Source: Alkaliphilus oremlandii OhILAs
Lineage (GTDB): Bacteria > Bacillota > Clostridia > Peptostreptococcales > Natronincolaceae
DNA: 64,000 nt
Direction: 5' to 3'
NCBI RefSeq assembly: GCF_000018325.1
Contig: NC_009922.1
Span: forward strand, 2,790,001-2,854,000
Under the pieces are notes generated by a model that worked only from the letters and a program-made list of their open reading frames with translations, made no database searches and was not told the origin of the DNA. Of this stretch, positions 54,012 to 63,109 are shown in pieces. The stretch's first letter is position 1. Every line of letters begins with the position of its first letter. The translations under genes were made by a program, and so were the position numbers.

Positions 54012-56321
54012 ATGCTCCCCCACTCTGTTTTATTGTTTGTTATGTTTAAAGGTATATATCTAATTTTACCGATTATATTTGTGGAGGCAAGTGCTATTAA
54101 CAGTACAGCATTAAAAGTGGAATTTAATCAAAAAGTTGATAAAACTTCTGCTGAAAAACTAACTAACTACTATGTAGGGATTGGCGATAAAGACGTAAGT
54201 AGTTCAAGTATAGAAGCTAACAACACAGGACTATATAAAGCTGAATTACAAGAAGACGGAAAAACTGTAATAATAAAAGCAGTAGACGAAGCTGCAAATG
54301 TAATCTGGTTAGATAAGAATACAACTACAGTTTTAACTACACCAGCAGTGGCACTTAAAGTAAATGCAACTGATTTTGTAGTAAAAAACAAAATGGTAAC
54401 AATCCAAGTTCGTAACGTAAAAGATGCAGCTGGTAAGTTAATGGATACACAAGAGAAGTCCTTTAACTCAGTTGATTCAGAAGCAGCTAAAATTTATGGA
54501 ACAGCTATAGATGCGACAACTAGTAAAGCAATTCCAACAAAAAACAACATAACAGAAGTAGTAGTAACATCAGACCAAGATGTTTTATTTATGTTTAATG
54601 AGCCAGTATTTGTTGATTCAGATGTACAGTTCTATTTAGACAGTAAAAATATAACTACTCATGTTTCTCTTGATGCAACTGATGCTTCCGGAAAAACACT
54701 TAAAGTAGCTAAAGCAGCAGGAATAAAAGATCTTACTCTAGGAAATCACAAGTTTGAAATCGTTGGAGTTGAAGATTTAGCAGGAAACAAACCAGTAGGA
54801 GATATCTACAATGCAGTAATAAAGGTAGTGGAACCTCAAGATAATGTAACTGAAGATGAAGCACCAGTAGTAGAATCTTTAATGCAAACAGAAGAAGGAA
54901 AATTTGTGGTAACATTTAAGGCAGCACCGAAAGATGGAACTAAAGTAGTAGTAAAAGACTCAGAAGGAAATACAGTAAAGAGTCATAGTACTACAGGTGC
55001 AGATAAAACTGAAGAAATAGAATTTGCAACTGCTTTAGCTGAGTACAAAGGTTCAACTAAGTTAATCTATACAGTAGAAGTAACGGGTGCAGACGGTGGA
55101 AAAATTGAAGCTGCTACTGGAAGTAAAAAAGCAGATAAATATTCAAAAGCACACACATTTAAATTAGATTTAGTAGCACCAGAAGTAGTATACTCAACAA
55201 AAGATGCAAAAGGAAAAGTAGTTGAAACTGAATTTGTTAAGAGTACAGATTTAGGTAAAATAGTAATTCCATTTGCAGACGAATTATTTGGTGGAACAGT
55301 AGTAAAAGGAACTTCAGCAAATGCAGTAATCTTAAAGCAACACATAGGTGAAGAAACAAAATCATTAACAATTCCATTTGCTGATATTGCTGCTCTAGTA
55401 AATAATGAACTAACAATAGATGTAGTTGATTTAGTATCAAATGGAACAACACAAGATATTAAAGATGCTGCAAAAGCTATGTTAAATAAAGATGAAGATG
55501 CATTATTAGCAGGACAATATGAATTAATATTACCAAGAGGATTAGTAGCAGATACGCTTGATAAAAAACTTACTAACAGTACAGTAATTCCATTTGCAGG
55601 AGATACTGTAAGATTTGAAGTAAAGGAAGTAGGTCAAGGCGGAGGAGAAGCATCTGTACCACAAACAGCACAAGATTTAGTAAAATATGATGCGGACCAT
55701 GATGCTATAATAGTTGAATTTGTTGGAGAAGATATCAAAGCATCAACAGCTAAAAATCCAGCGAACTATACTCTAGCAGGAAAGAAACTAGCGGCTGACA
55801 CATATATTGAGTATGAAACATTGAAAGATGGTGCTGGAAAAGTAACTGGTGGAGAAGCTCGTATATTCTTAAACAAAGATACTGTAGTTCGTGATGGTAA
55901 CTATACTTTAAAAGTAGAAGGAGTATCAACAACTTCAGGAGCAAAAATGTTACCAGTATCAGTAACAGTAAAAGATATGAAAGATAATACAAGACCAGTA
56001 CTTGAAAGTGCTGTAATAACTGGAGATGCTAAACTAGAATTAAGATTCTCAGAATCAGTAAAAGTAGAAGATCCAGATTTAGCAGCTGGAAACTTTGAAG
56101 TACTAGTGAATGGTGCACTATATACTGTAAAAGAAGCTAATGTTCATACAACAGATACTAAGTTAGTTATATTAGAACTTAGAGACATAGTAGACTATGA
56201 AGGTAGAACAGTAACGATAAGAACAAAAGCAGATAACAATAATGACCACTTTGTAACAGACCTAGGTGGAAATGAATTAAAAACAGGAATAAGAGTAACT
56301 GCTACAGTACAAGGTCAATAA
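54012..56321 (+). CDS. Headless S-layer-like Ig-repeat cassette (probably silent)
   Basis: An open frame of 769 codons. The first 23 codons are recombinase upstream DNA read by chance: there is no ribosome site before the ATG at 54012 and no signal peptide. Homology to the secreted gene at 58104-60188 begins at codon 24 (VEASAINSTALKVEF against VEVSAINAKKIKVTF). The body is a series of Ig-like repeats, ending in AGNFEVLVNGALYTVKE and a terminal RVTATVQGQ. The frame is intact over 2.2 kb, so it is maintained rather than decaying. Two terminators follow. I read it as a stored alternative body for the expressed gene, activated by inversion. Confidence 0.75.
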   Translation: MLPHSVLLFVMFKGIYLILPIIFVEASAINSTALKVEFNQKVDKTSAEKLTNYYVGIGDKDVSSSSIEANNTGLYKAELQEDGKTVIIKAVDEAANVIWLDKNTTTVLTTPAVALKVNATDFVVKNKMVTIQVRNVKDAAGKLMDTQEKSFNSVDSEAAKIYGTAIDATTSKAIPTKNNITEVVVTSDQDVLFMFNEPVFVDSDVQFYLDSKNITTHVSLDATDASGKTLKVAKAAGIKDLTLGNHKFEIVGVEDLAGNKPVGDIYNAVIKVVEPQDNVTEDEAPVVESLMQTEEGKFVVTFKAAPKDGTKVVVKDSEGNTVKSHSTTGADKTEEIEFATALAEYKGSTKLIYTVEVTGADGGKIEAATGSKKADKYSKAHTFKLDLVAPEVVYSTKDAKGKVVETEFVKSTDLGKIVIPFADELFGGTVVKGTSANAVILKQHIGEETKSLTIPFADIAALVNNELTIDVVDLVSNGTTQDIKDAAKAMLNKDEDALLAGQYELILPRGLVADTLDKKLTNSTVIPFAGDTVRFEVKEVGQGGGEASVPQTAQDLVKYDADHDAIIVEFVGEDIKASTAKNPANYTLAGKKLAADTYIEYETLKDGAGKVTGGEARIFLNKDTVVRDGNYTLKVEGVSTTSGAKMLPVSVTVKDMKDNTRPVLESAVITGDAKLELRFSESVKVEDPDLAAGNFEVLVNGALYTVKEANVHTTDTKLVILELRDIVDYEGRTVTIRTKADNNNDHFVTDLGGNELKTGIRVTATVQGQ
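54072..54100 (-). promoter_or_regulatory. Recombinase promoter overlapping the proposed crossover site
   Basis: Minus-strand TATAAT (54072-54077) and, 17 bases upstream, TTAATA (54095-54100), a 4/6 match to the -35. The -35 lies inside the 20-base sequence shared with the complete S-layer-like gene. Confidence 0.5.
54081..54100 (+). repeat. Left copy of inverted 20-base sequence (proposed recombination site)
   Basis: Consensus with the right copy is GTRGAGGYAAGTGCTATTAA, 18 of 20 identical. It is read here on the plus strand at the very start of the cassette homology, encoding VEASAI(N). Similarity stops sharply upstream and drops downstream. Confidence 0.55.
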
Positions 56322-56355
56322 TCAAGTCATATAACGTACTCGGTAATGAGTAAAT

Positions 56356-56394
56356 AACAATGCCCTTAAGGATTAAATCCATGAGGGCATTGTT
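56356..56394 (+). terminator. Hairpin after the S-layer cassette
   Basis: Eleven-base stem AACAATGCCCT...AGGGCATTGTT, about 35 bases past the stop, without a long T-run. Confidence 0.65.
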
Positions 56395-56411
56395 GGGCTC
56401 TTATAATATTT

Positions 56412-56443
56412 GGTGTTGGTGATTAAAAGCCAGCACCTTTTTT
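56412..56443 (+). terminator. Second terminator after the S-layer cassette
   Basis: Stem GGTGTTGG...CCAGCACC (one G-T pair) followed by TTTTTT. Having a terminator behind an apparently promoterless frame fits a cassette that is expressed in another orientation. Confidence 0.8.
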
Positions 56444-56451
56444 AGGCTCGA

Positions 56452-58009
56452 GTCTGTAAATAACCTTGTGCTTTAGATTAGATTATAGCTTCTAATCTAG
56501 AAAAAATTATTAATATTAAATTTTGATAAATATTACAATTTTATAACTATATTTCATATTTTGCCAAAATCATTAGAATCTATTCATATTTTCTTATAAT
56601 TTTGGCAATAATTATTCAAATGGGAAGGTAGGCTTATTTTTATACCTGAATGGTTAATTGTTAATCATTATACTAATCACTATAGATTAATTTAAGCCAC
56701 TTACAGGTATGATTTTAACCTATCATCATAAAGTATTGCTAGTTGATTAATTATGGAGTCCCAATTTCTATATCTTTGAGTCCATTTTTTCATCACATTT
56801 TGGCTAGCTAAGTAAAGTATTTTTTCCAAGGATTGGTCATTAGTAAATACAGACTTCGTCTTAGTAACCTTCCTAAATTGGCGATGTAGACTCTCTATTG
56901 CATTGGTGGTGTACATAATTGTTCTAATCTCCTTAGGAAACTTGAAAAATGAAGAAAGTAATAACCAGTTCTCATCCCAACTTTTAATAGCAAATGGATA
57001 TTTTTGTCCCCATTTATCTTGAAGATTCATTAACTTTTCATAAGCGGATTCCTCAGTAATTGCAGAGTAAACCTCTTTAAAATCCTTAGCAAACCCCTTT
57101 AGGTCCTTATAACTGACATATTTAAAAGAATTTCTAAGCTGATGAATAATGCATCTTTGAATCTCAGATTTAGGAAAAGCACTTTTAATCGCATCATTCA
57201 ATCCAGTAAGACCATCTACACTGAATATTAGTACATCTTGAAGGCCTCTATTCTTAAATTCAGTTAAAACACTGAGCCAAAACTTAGAAGATTCATTCTC
57301 GCCAATCCAAATACCTAAAATATCTTTGTATCCATCTACATTAATACCGAGAACAACGTAAGCAGCTTTCATTTTAATTTGCCCATCTTCTCTAACCTTG
57401 TAATGAATAGCATCTAGGAAAACAAAAGAATATATTGGATCTAGAGATCTATGTTGCCATTCCTTGATACTAGGCAATATAGAGTCAGTGATTTTACTAA
57501 CCATTTCAGCAGAGACTTCAATACCGTAGATATCTTTAATCTGCTCATGAATATCTCTTGTGGACATACCCCTAGCATAAAGAGAAATTACTTTCTCTTC
57601 AATCCCAGAGATGTCTCTTTTATTTTTAGGAACAACCGCAGGTTCAAATTCACCATTTCTATCCCTAGGAATATCTAAACTCATTTCACCAAACTGAGTT
57701 TTTACCTTCTTTTCAGAATAACCATTCCGGCGATTAGAAGTATTCTTGTTTTCCCTGTCTCCCTTAGAATAGCAAAGCTCTACCTCAAGCTCCGCTTCTA
57801 GCATTTCCTGCAGAACATCCTTAAATATATCTTTTAGATCGGACTGAAGATCTCCTGCTGACTTTAAATTTCCGGAAGTAATCATTTCTCTTAAAAACTC
57901 TTTAGGTAATGTACTCATAAAAAATGCTCCTCTCTGAATTTATATTATTAGTAATTTTTTCCAGAGAAGAGCGTTTATTTTCACTTAAGCACAGATTATT
58001 TTACACTAC
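56452..58009 (-). mobile_element. IS256-family insertion sequence
   Basis: The element is defined by the transposase at 56701-57918 and by imperfect end repeats. The left end near 56455 reads TGTAAATAACCTTGTGCTT and the right end, complemented, reads TGTAAAATAATCTGTGCTT. The exact boundaries are uncertain by a few bases and I see no clear target duplication. About 240 bases lie between the left end and the transposase stop, more than usual, and include a 10-base inverted repeat TTGCCAAAAT (56561-56570)/ATTTTGGCAA (56599-56608). The element lies between the cassette and the expressed S-layer-like gene. Confidence 0.65.
56701..57918 (-). CDS. IS256 family transposase
   Basis: 405 residues, the full length for this mutator-type DDE transposase. 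The catalytic triad appears as D169 (SFVFLDAIHYKV), D235 (IFSVDGLTGL) and E342 (TTNAIESLHRQFRK). The IS256 signature CIIHQLRNSFKYV is present between D235 and E342. The frame has no internal stop, so the element may be active. GAGAGGAGC precedes the ATG. An N-terminal DNA-binding region covers about the first 150 residues. Confidence 0.95.
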   Translation of the reverse strand: MSTLPKEFLREMITSGNLKSAGDLQSDLKDIFKDVLQEMLEAELEVELCYSKGDRENKNTSNRRNGYSEKKVKTQFGEMSLDIPRDRNGEFEPAVVPKNKRDISGIEEKVISLYARGMSTRDIHEQIKDIYGIEVSAEMVSKITDSILPSIKEWQHRSLDPIYSFVFLDAIHYKVREDGQIKMKAAYVVLGINVDGYKDILGIWIGENESSKFWLSVLTEFKNRGLQDVLIFSVDGLTGLNDAIKSAFPKSEIQRCIIHQLRNSFKYVSYKDLKGFAKDFKEVYSAITEESAYEKLMNLQDKWGQKYPFAIKSWDENWLLLSSFFKFPKEIRTIMYTTNAIESLHRQFRKVTKTKSVFTNDQSLEKILYLASQNVMKKWTQRYRNWDSIINQLAILYDDRLKSYL

Positions 58010-58017
58010 CATAGAAA

Positions 58018-58055
58018 GAAACACTTCACAAATATTTCTACCTGTGAAGTGCTTT
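58018..58055 (-). terminator. Terminator of the 58104-60188 S-layer-like gene
   Basis: Minus-strand stem GCACTTCACA...TTGTGAAGTGT followed by TTCTTTC. It lies immediately beside the right end of the IS element. Confidence 0.7.
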
Positions 58056-58103
58056 GATTTTTATCTTTTCTATTAAAGGAGGTTAGCCCTCTTGAATCTA
58101 CAA

Positions 58104-60188
58104 TTATTTTGCTACTGTGTATGACGCTTCAGGTACTAATTTATTTCCATTAGCATCGGTTACATCTATAGTTTTATCAAATTCTACTGTTATTGGCTTA
58201 GTTAAATCTGTAACTGATGTTGTTAATGTAACAGTAGCTGTATTAGAAGTTGTTACTACTCCAAATTTAGTTGCATCTGCTACCCCATCAACTTTTACTG
58301 TTGCAAAGTTTGCATTTGCTGTTACATTTTCTGAGAAAGTAATTGTTACTTTATTTGGTGCTGTAAATTCTATTTTCTTAACTGTTGGCGCAACATTTTC
58401 TTCAAATGTTGCAACTTCAGCAAATGCATCAATTGCTACACCTGCTTTAGTTTTAACAGCTGAATCAATTGTAAATTCATAGTCACCATCTAATAATATA
58501 GTTTCTGTATTTAATGTTAATTTAACTGTTTTTGCATTACCATCAAAGATTGCTGATTTAAATACTGTTTTTCCTTCTACTTTATAATTGTTAACATCTA
58601 AAGCTGATGCTCCCATTTCTTTATCGAAGTTAACTACAACGTTTTTAGCATCGATTGCACCTAGAGTTACAGTTGCTTTTTCTGTGTCAACAGGTGCTTT
58701 TATTTCAAATGCGATAGCAATTTTGTCTGTTGCTCCTAATGGAGTAACATCTGCAACAGTTAATTGACCAGTATATTTACCTGGTGCAAATCCACTTGCA
58801 TTATTTAAAACAAAATCTTTTGTAGTACCATCAGCTGTAATATCTGCATTTAGTACAGATACTGTAGTAGTTACCATGTCAGCATCTACCCTTGTTAAGG
58901 ATATATCTGTTGCAGTCTTATCTACATTCATATCAAAAGTAAGTGCAACAGATTTATTATCAGCTGCTACTGTTGTTTTTTCTAATTTAGCTGCTTGTGC
59001 TTTGAATTGAACATTAAATGATTTTGCTGTTCCAGAATTTCCAACTAAATCATCAAAAGCAGTTAATTCAACAGCATGAGCTCCTGCTGTTGTAACAGCA
59101 CCTAAAGTTATTTCAACTTCAAGAGGATTCTTAGGGTTTTTAGCTGCTATTATTGAACTATCAGGTGTTCCATCTAATGAAAGAGTAATTGTTGACTCAT
59201 CTACTTCTTCACTGAATGTTACAATAACTTTTTGTAATCCTTCTGATTTCACTGAAACTATTTCTGGAGCAACTTCATCCACTACTATAGATTTTACAGT
59301 TACTTCTGCGGGGTTAGGGCTAATAATATTTCCAGCTAAGTCTTTTACTCCTAATAATGTTACTTTATATTCTTTATTAGCTGCAATTCCTTTTACTGCA
59401 AATTTGCTCGCATCATTAGGGTCTATATTTACAGTTTCAGTAGTTATTGCTGTCCCATCAACTCTAACAATAGTTGCAGTTGCTCCTGTCATGTCAACTT
59501 CTTCAGACATTTGAATTACCGCTTGCCCTGCTAAAGGATATGTTACACTTGCCACAGTTGGTTTAACTGTATCTTTAAATGAAATTTCTTTTGTATAAAG
59601 TGCAGTTGTCTTTGTAGCATCAGCTTTTGATTGAATAGGATCTACCATTACTATATAATCACCATCTAAAGCAGCACCTAAAATAAGTGTAGCTTCTTTC
59701 TCATTTGATGATAAAGTTGCTGTAGAAACAGTTACTGGTGATCCATCCTTTTTCTTAATAGTATAGTTAGCAGTATTCTCCGCTTGACCAGATCTAACTA
59801 CTTCTTGACCAAATGTTACTTTGATTTTTTTAGCATTAATAGCACTTACCTCTACAACTTTTAACTCACCTTCTACAGGTGTTTCAACATCTTTAACAGG
59901 TGTATAATCTTTTTCAAGAATATTTAAAAAGTCATTTTTATTCTTAAGGTATGCTTCATTTGCATCTTTAAAAGAATATAACTTTCCACCATTTCCCTCA
60001 AACAAATAGCTACTTGGTCTTACAGCAACATTACGTTGTTCTTTTGCTGATAAAGCCATTTGTTGAGCAGTTTTATGAATATTACCATCTGTAGTATATA
60101 CATCTCTTGGTGCTGCAGATGCAATAGATGTACTTGCTAGCATTACAGTTGCTAATACAACAGAAGAAATTCTCTTGTAATTTTTCAT
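58104..60188 (-). CDS. Secreted S-layer-like Ig-repeat protein (expressed head)
   Basis: 694 residues. A signal peptide (about 1-26, ending SIASAAP) is followed by a mature N-terminal region of about 85 residues (RDVYTTDGNIHKTAQQMALS ...) that I do not recognise. From residue 112 (VEVSAINAKKIKVTF) several Ig-like repeats follow, with typical openers such as 'PTVKKIEFTAPNKVTITFSE'. No SLH domain is present, so attachment may use the N-terminal region. AAGGAGGTAAGC precedes the ATG at 60188. It follows the SLH S-layer gene at 60320 and may be transcribed by read-through. The 20 bases at residues 112-118 recur, inverted, at the start of the cassette at 54081. Confidence 0.85.
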   Translation of the reverse strand: MKNYKRISSVVLATVMLASTSIASAAPRDVYTTDGNIHKTAQQMALSAKEQRNVAVRPSSYLFEGNGGKLYSFKDANEAYLKNKNDFLNILEKDYTPVKDVETPVEGELKVVEVSAINAKKIKVTFGQEVVRSGQAENTANYTIKKKDGSPVTVSTATLSSNEKEATLILGAALDGDYIVMVDPIQSKADATKTTALYTKEISFKDTVKPTVASVTYPLAGQAVIQMSEEVDMTGATATIVRVDGTAITTETVNIDPNDASKFAVKGIAANKEYKVTLLGVKDLAGNIISPNPAEVTVKSIVVDEVAPEIVSVKSEGLQKVIVTFSEEVDESTITLSLDGTPDSSIIAAKNPKNPLEVEITLGAVTTAGAHAVELTAFDDLVGNSGTAKSFNVQFKAQAAKLEKTTVAADNKSVALTFDMNVDKTATDISLTRVDADMVTTTVSVLNADITADGTTKDFVLNNASGFAPGKYTGQLTVADVTPLGATDKIAIAFEIKAPVDTEKATVTLGAIDAKNVVVNFDKEMGASALDVNNYKVEGKTVFKSAIFDGNAKTVKLTLNTETILLDGDYEFTIDSAVKTKAGVAIDAFAEVATFEENVAPTVKKIEFTAPNKVTITFSENVTANANFATVKVDGVADATKFGVVTTSNTATVTLTTSVTDLTKPITVEFDKTIDVTDANGNKLVPEASYTVAK
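59836..59855 (-). repeat. Right copy of inverted 20-base sequence (proposed recombination site)
   Basis: Read on the minus strand it matches the left copy at 18 of 20 positions with 12 consecutive identical bases (AAGTGCTATTAA). It lies in the same codon phase (codon 112 of this gene, codon 24 of the cassette frame), so exchange anywhere inside would keep both reading frames. Confidence 0.55.
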
Positions 60189-60256
60189 TAATGCTTACCT
60201 CCTTGTATTTTACGATTTACTTGTTAACCTAAATTAGTGTTAATTGAATATTATGT

Positions 60257-60295
60257 AACAATTTCCCCACCATTTAAGGTGGTGGAGAAATTGTT
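60257..60295 (-). terminator. Hairpin after the main S-layer gene
   Basis: Long stem AACAATTTCTCCACC...GGTGGGGAAATTGTT without a T-run. It may be a partial terminator or an mRNA 3'-stabilising hairpin, allowing some read-through into the gene at 60188. Confidence 0.65.
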
Positions 60296-60319
60296 ATATT
60301 GAGAATATTAATATCTTAA

Positions 60320-63109
60320 TTACTTGATTTTAACAGATGCTTCTGTACCGTTAACAGTTACTTTAACTGTATCTCCAGCTTTAACACCAAACACTCTTAA
60401 TACAGCATCTTCAACTGCAAAATCGTTTGCATCTACTGAACTTCCGTTTAAAGAAACTTTTGATACAGTGTCTCCAGCTTTTAATTCTACTGTTAAAACA
60501 ACACCATACATTGTTTCTTCTAACTTACCAGTTAATTCTTCTGATGGTTGCTCTCCTGGGTTTTCACCTGGTTTTCCATCTTTGTACTCAGTTACTACTA
60601 CTAGTACTTTAAGTTCTCCAGCATCTTCTACGAATACTACAGAGTCTTTGTCAGAAATTCTAGATAGTCTTGTAGTTCCATCTAAAGCTCCATCTTCGTC
60701 AACTTTGTAAACTACTGTTTCGTTGCTAACTAGGTACCACTTACCATCTAATAATAAGTAGTCTCCATCTTTCTTAGTTACCTTGAATGCTTCTTTATCT
60801 TTAGCATTGTTTCTAGTTATATCTGTTAACTCACCTTTGTTGTTTAACTTAAATTCAACAAGGTCACCTTTTTTAACATCATTTCTACCAGCTACAATGT
60901 ATTCAGCTTTTGCTTCGCCAGCAACATCGATTTCAACTTTATAGTCTCCACCTTTTCTTGTTACGTCGCCAGTTACTAAACCGAATTTAGCATCGTCTTT
61001 AGCTTCGAAAGCTTTGTCAACGAATACGATTAGATCTGCATTTCTTCCTGCATCTCCAACAACGATTACTCTTTCACCAGACTTAATTGTTCTCTTAGCG
61101 ATATCGCTGTGTTTGATTAGAGAAGGCTTAAGCTCACCTTTGCTGTTAATAGCTTTAATAGCTACTGTGTTCTCTCTAATGTAGAATCTGTCTTTACCAA
61201 TAGTTATAAATTTATCGTCAGATTTTTTCTCTGCTGATAATGTTTTTACGTTAGATACTACTTTTAAATCACCTTTGCTGATTTCGCCATCTTTGTTTAA
61301 TTTGAATTCTACTGCTACAAATTCATCTTTTAAATAATCAACTTTTAATGCTGATGTAACATCTTTTCTATCTTCGAATTTGTATTCTACTTCTTTACCT
61401 TCAGATGTGAATACTGTTAATACAGGATTTCTACCATCTTCTAGGTAAGTAGCTACACCGTAGATAGTTTTGCTTGTGTAATCTGCATCTGTTGTTAATA
61501 CCATAGCTCTTCCTTGAAGGTTAAGAACTACTACTACTTTCTCATCAATGAATTCTTCAACTTTTTCAAAGTTAGTGCTTGCCCACTCTTCGAAATCTGT
61601 TCCTTCATTTCCAGAGAAGATTGCATCGTTAGCATCTCTTACAATGTTTGTTCCGTTAACAGTTACTCTGTTATCTCTTGCTCTTACTGCTTCAAGTTTT
61701 CCTTCTACAACATCATTTCTGATTACGAAGAATAACTGATCATCATCATTTTCCCATCCGAAGATAGCTGTACCTTCTTTAATATCTTCTAAAGAAGCTT
61801 TGCTAAAGTCTGCATTGAATACAAATACATCTGCTGCTTTGTAATCATCAAGTTCGATTGTGTCTTCACCTACAGCTTCAACACTTACAAACTTAAGTTC
61901 ATCTTTTTTAACTTCTTTAGCCATACCTACTTTATCTGCATCGAATTTAATTAGGTAAGCGAAAGCTACGTCTCCGTATTCATTTAATACGAATTTTCCA
62001 TAAAGACCATCTTTAACGTCTTCAACATCTTCTTTTTCATTTCCAATATATACTACAGCTGCATCGATACCATTTCTAGAATCTTTTTCAGCCCACTCGT
62101 ACTTTGTAGCTGAGTTGTCTTTATTTCTAACTTCTACTTTTAATGTCTTTTTGTCTTCTTTGTTTGATACAACTGTACCGTAAACAACATCACTTTCAGC
62201 TGTTTCTACTTCATATCTGAAGATTTCTTCGTTATCATCGTTATACCATGCAGAAACTTTTAAACCTAATACAGCATCTACATCGAAATCGAATTTATCA
62301 GATATTGTATATTTTACAGTTTTGTCAATTTTATTTCCATTTTCTTTTTCTACATTAATTTTGATTTCGTTAGCTTTTAGCTTCTCTACTCTGTAGTTCG
62401 CTACTACTGTACCTTCTACTTCGTCAAAACCTAAATTAGTAGTTAAGATTGTTTCTTTTCTAGTGTCATCTTTTCCAGAAACTACATATTTTGTTTCTGA
62501 ACCATATCCAACTTGGATCATTTTAGCTTTTGTTAAAGAGTTGTCTAGTAATTGGAATACAGAACCTCTTGTGATTGCAACTCCTGTTGCGCCTTCAACG
62601 TGCTTTGTATTCTTAACATCTTGCTCAGCAACTACTAGGTAACCTACTGGATATCCACCTTTAGCTTGTGCAGCTGGCTCATATCCTAATGCTCTAACCA
62701 TTAATGTAATAGCATCTTCGTATCTGATGTTATCAGCAGGTCCGAATTTACCATTTCCATATCCTTGGATGTATCCTAATCTTGTTGCTACGTTAATAGC
62801 TCCGGAAGCCCACTCGTATCCAGCCGCTACTGTTACGTCTGTAAATTGAGTTTCTCCTTTAGCTACGTTAGCAGAACCTTCTAAACCTAAAGCTCTTACT
62901 AATAATACTGCAAATTCTGCTCTTGTGATATTTGCATCTAGAGCAAATCCTCTGTCATCACCTTTAACTATTCCTAGATCTGCAAGTCTTAGAGTAGCGT
63001 CTTCGTTTAAGTGTCCAGCGATTTCATTTTTAGCTGGAGCTGCGAAGGCCATTCCAAAGCTACTAAGAACCATGGAAAGTACAAGTATAAATGATAATAC
63101 TTTCTTCAT
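60320..63109 (-). CDS. SLH-domain S-layer protein (likely abundant)
   Basis: 929 residues. A signal peptide (about 1-24, ending GMAFAAP) is followed by SLH domains at roughly 28-75, 85-140 and a weaker one near 150-200 (recognised by GIVKGDDRGFALDANITRAE, GYIQGYGNGKFGPADNIRYE and VAITRGSVFQLLDNSL). The remainder is highly charged, lysine/aspartate/glutamate-rich beta repeats. AAGGAGGAAC precedes the ATG, codon use is strongly biased, and a strong promoter with a 150-base leader lies upstream, all fitting a highly expressed surface-layer protein. Confidence 0.9.
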   Translation of the reverse strand: MKKVLSFILVLSMVLSSFGMAFAAPAKNEIAGHLNEDATLRLADLGIVKGDDRGFALDANITRAEFAVLLVRALGLEGSANVAKGETQFTDVTVAAGYEWASGAINVATRLGYIQGYGNGKFGPADNIRYEDAITLMVRALGYEPAAQAKGGYPVGYLVVAEQDVKNTKHVEGATGVAITRGSVFQLLDNSLTKAKMIQVGYGSETKYVVSGKDDTRKETILTTNLGFDEVEGTVVANYRVEKLKANEIKINVEKENGNKIDKTVKYTISDKFDFDVDAVLGLKVSAWYNDDNEEIFRYEVETAESDVVYGTVVSNKEDKKTLKVEVRNKDNSATKYEWAEKDSRNGIDAAVVYIGNEKEDVEDVKDGLYGKFVLNEYGDVAFAYLIKFDADKVGMAKEVKKDELKFVSVEAVGEDTIELDDYKAADVFVFNADFSKASLEDIKEGTAIFGWENDDDQLFFVIRNDVVEGKLEAVRARDNRVTVNGTNIVRDANDAIFSGNEGTDFEEWASTNFEKVEEFIDEKVVVVLNLQGRAMVLTTDADYTSKTIYGVATYLEDGRNPVLTVFTSEGKEVEYKFEDRKDVTSALKVDYLKDEFVAVEFKLNKDGEISKGDLKVVSNVKTLSAEKKSDDKFITIGKDRFYIRENTVAIKAINSKGELKPSLIKHSDIAKRTIKSGERVIVVGDAGRNADLIVFVDKAFEAKDDAKFGLVTGDVTRKGGDYKVEIDVAGEAKAEYIVAGRNDVKKGDLVEFKLNNKGELTDITRNNAKDKEAFKVTKKDGDYLLLDGKWYLVSNETVVYKVDEDGALDGTTRLSRISDKDSVVFVEDAGELKVLVVVTEYKDGKPGENPGEQPSEELTGKLEETMYGVVLTVELKAGDTVSKVSLNGSSVDANDFAVEDAVLRVFGVKAGDTVKVTVNGTEASVKIK

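Noticed and set aside
54012..54080. Taking the cassette's first 23 codons as a signal peptide
   Set aside because: They are moderately hydrophobic but lack a basic N-region, a cleavage site and a ribosome site, and the DNA is the upstream region of the recombinase.
56561..56608. The TTGCCAAAAT/ATTTTGGCAA repeat as an end of the IS element
   Set aside because: No matching copy exists at the other side of the transposase; the TGTAAA...TGTGCTT ends fit better.
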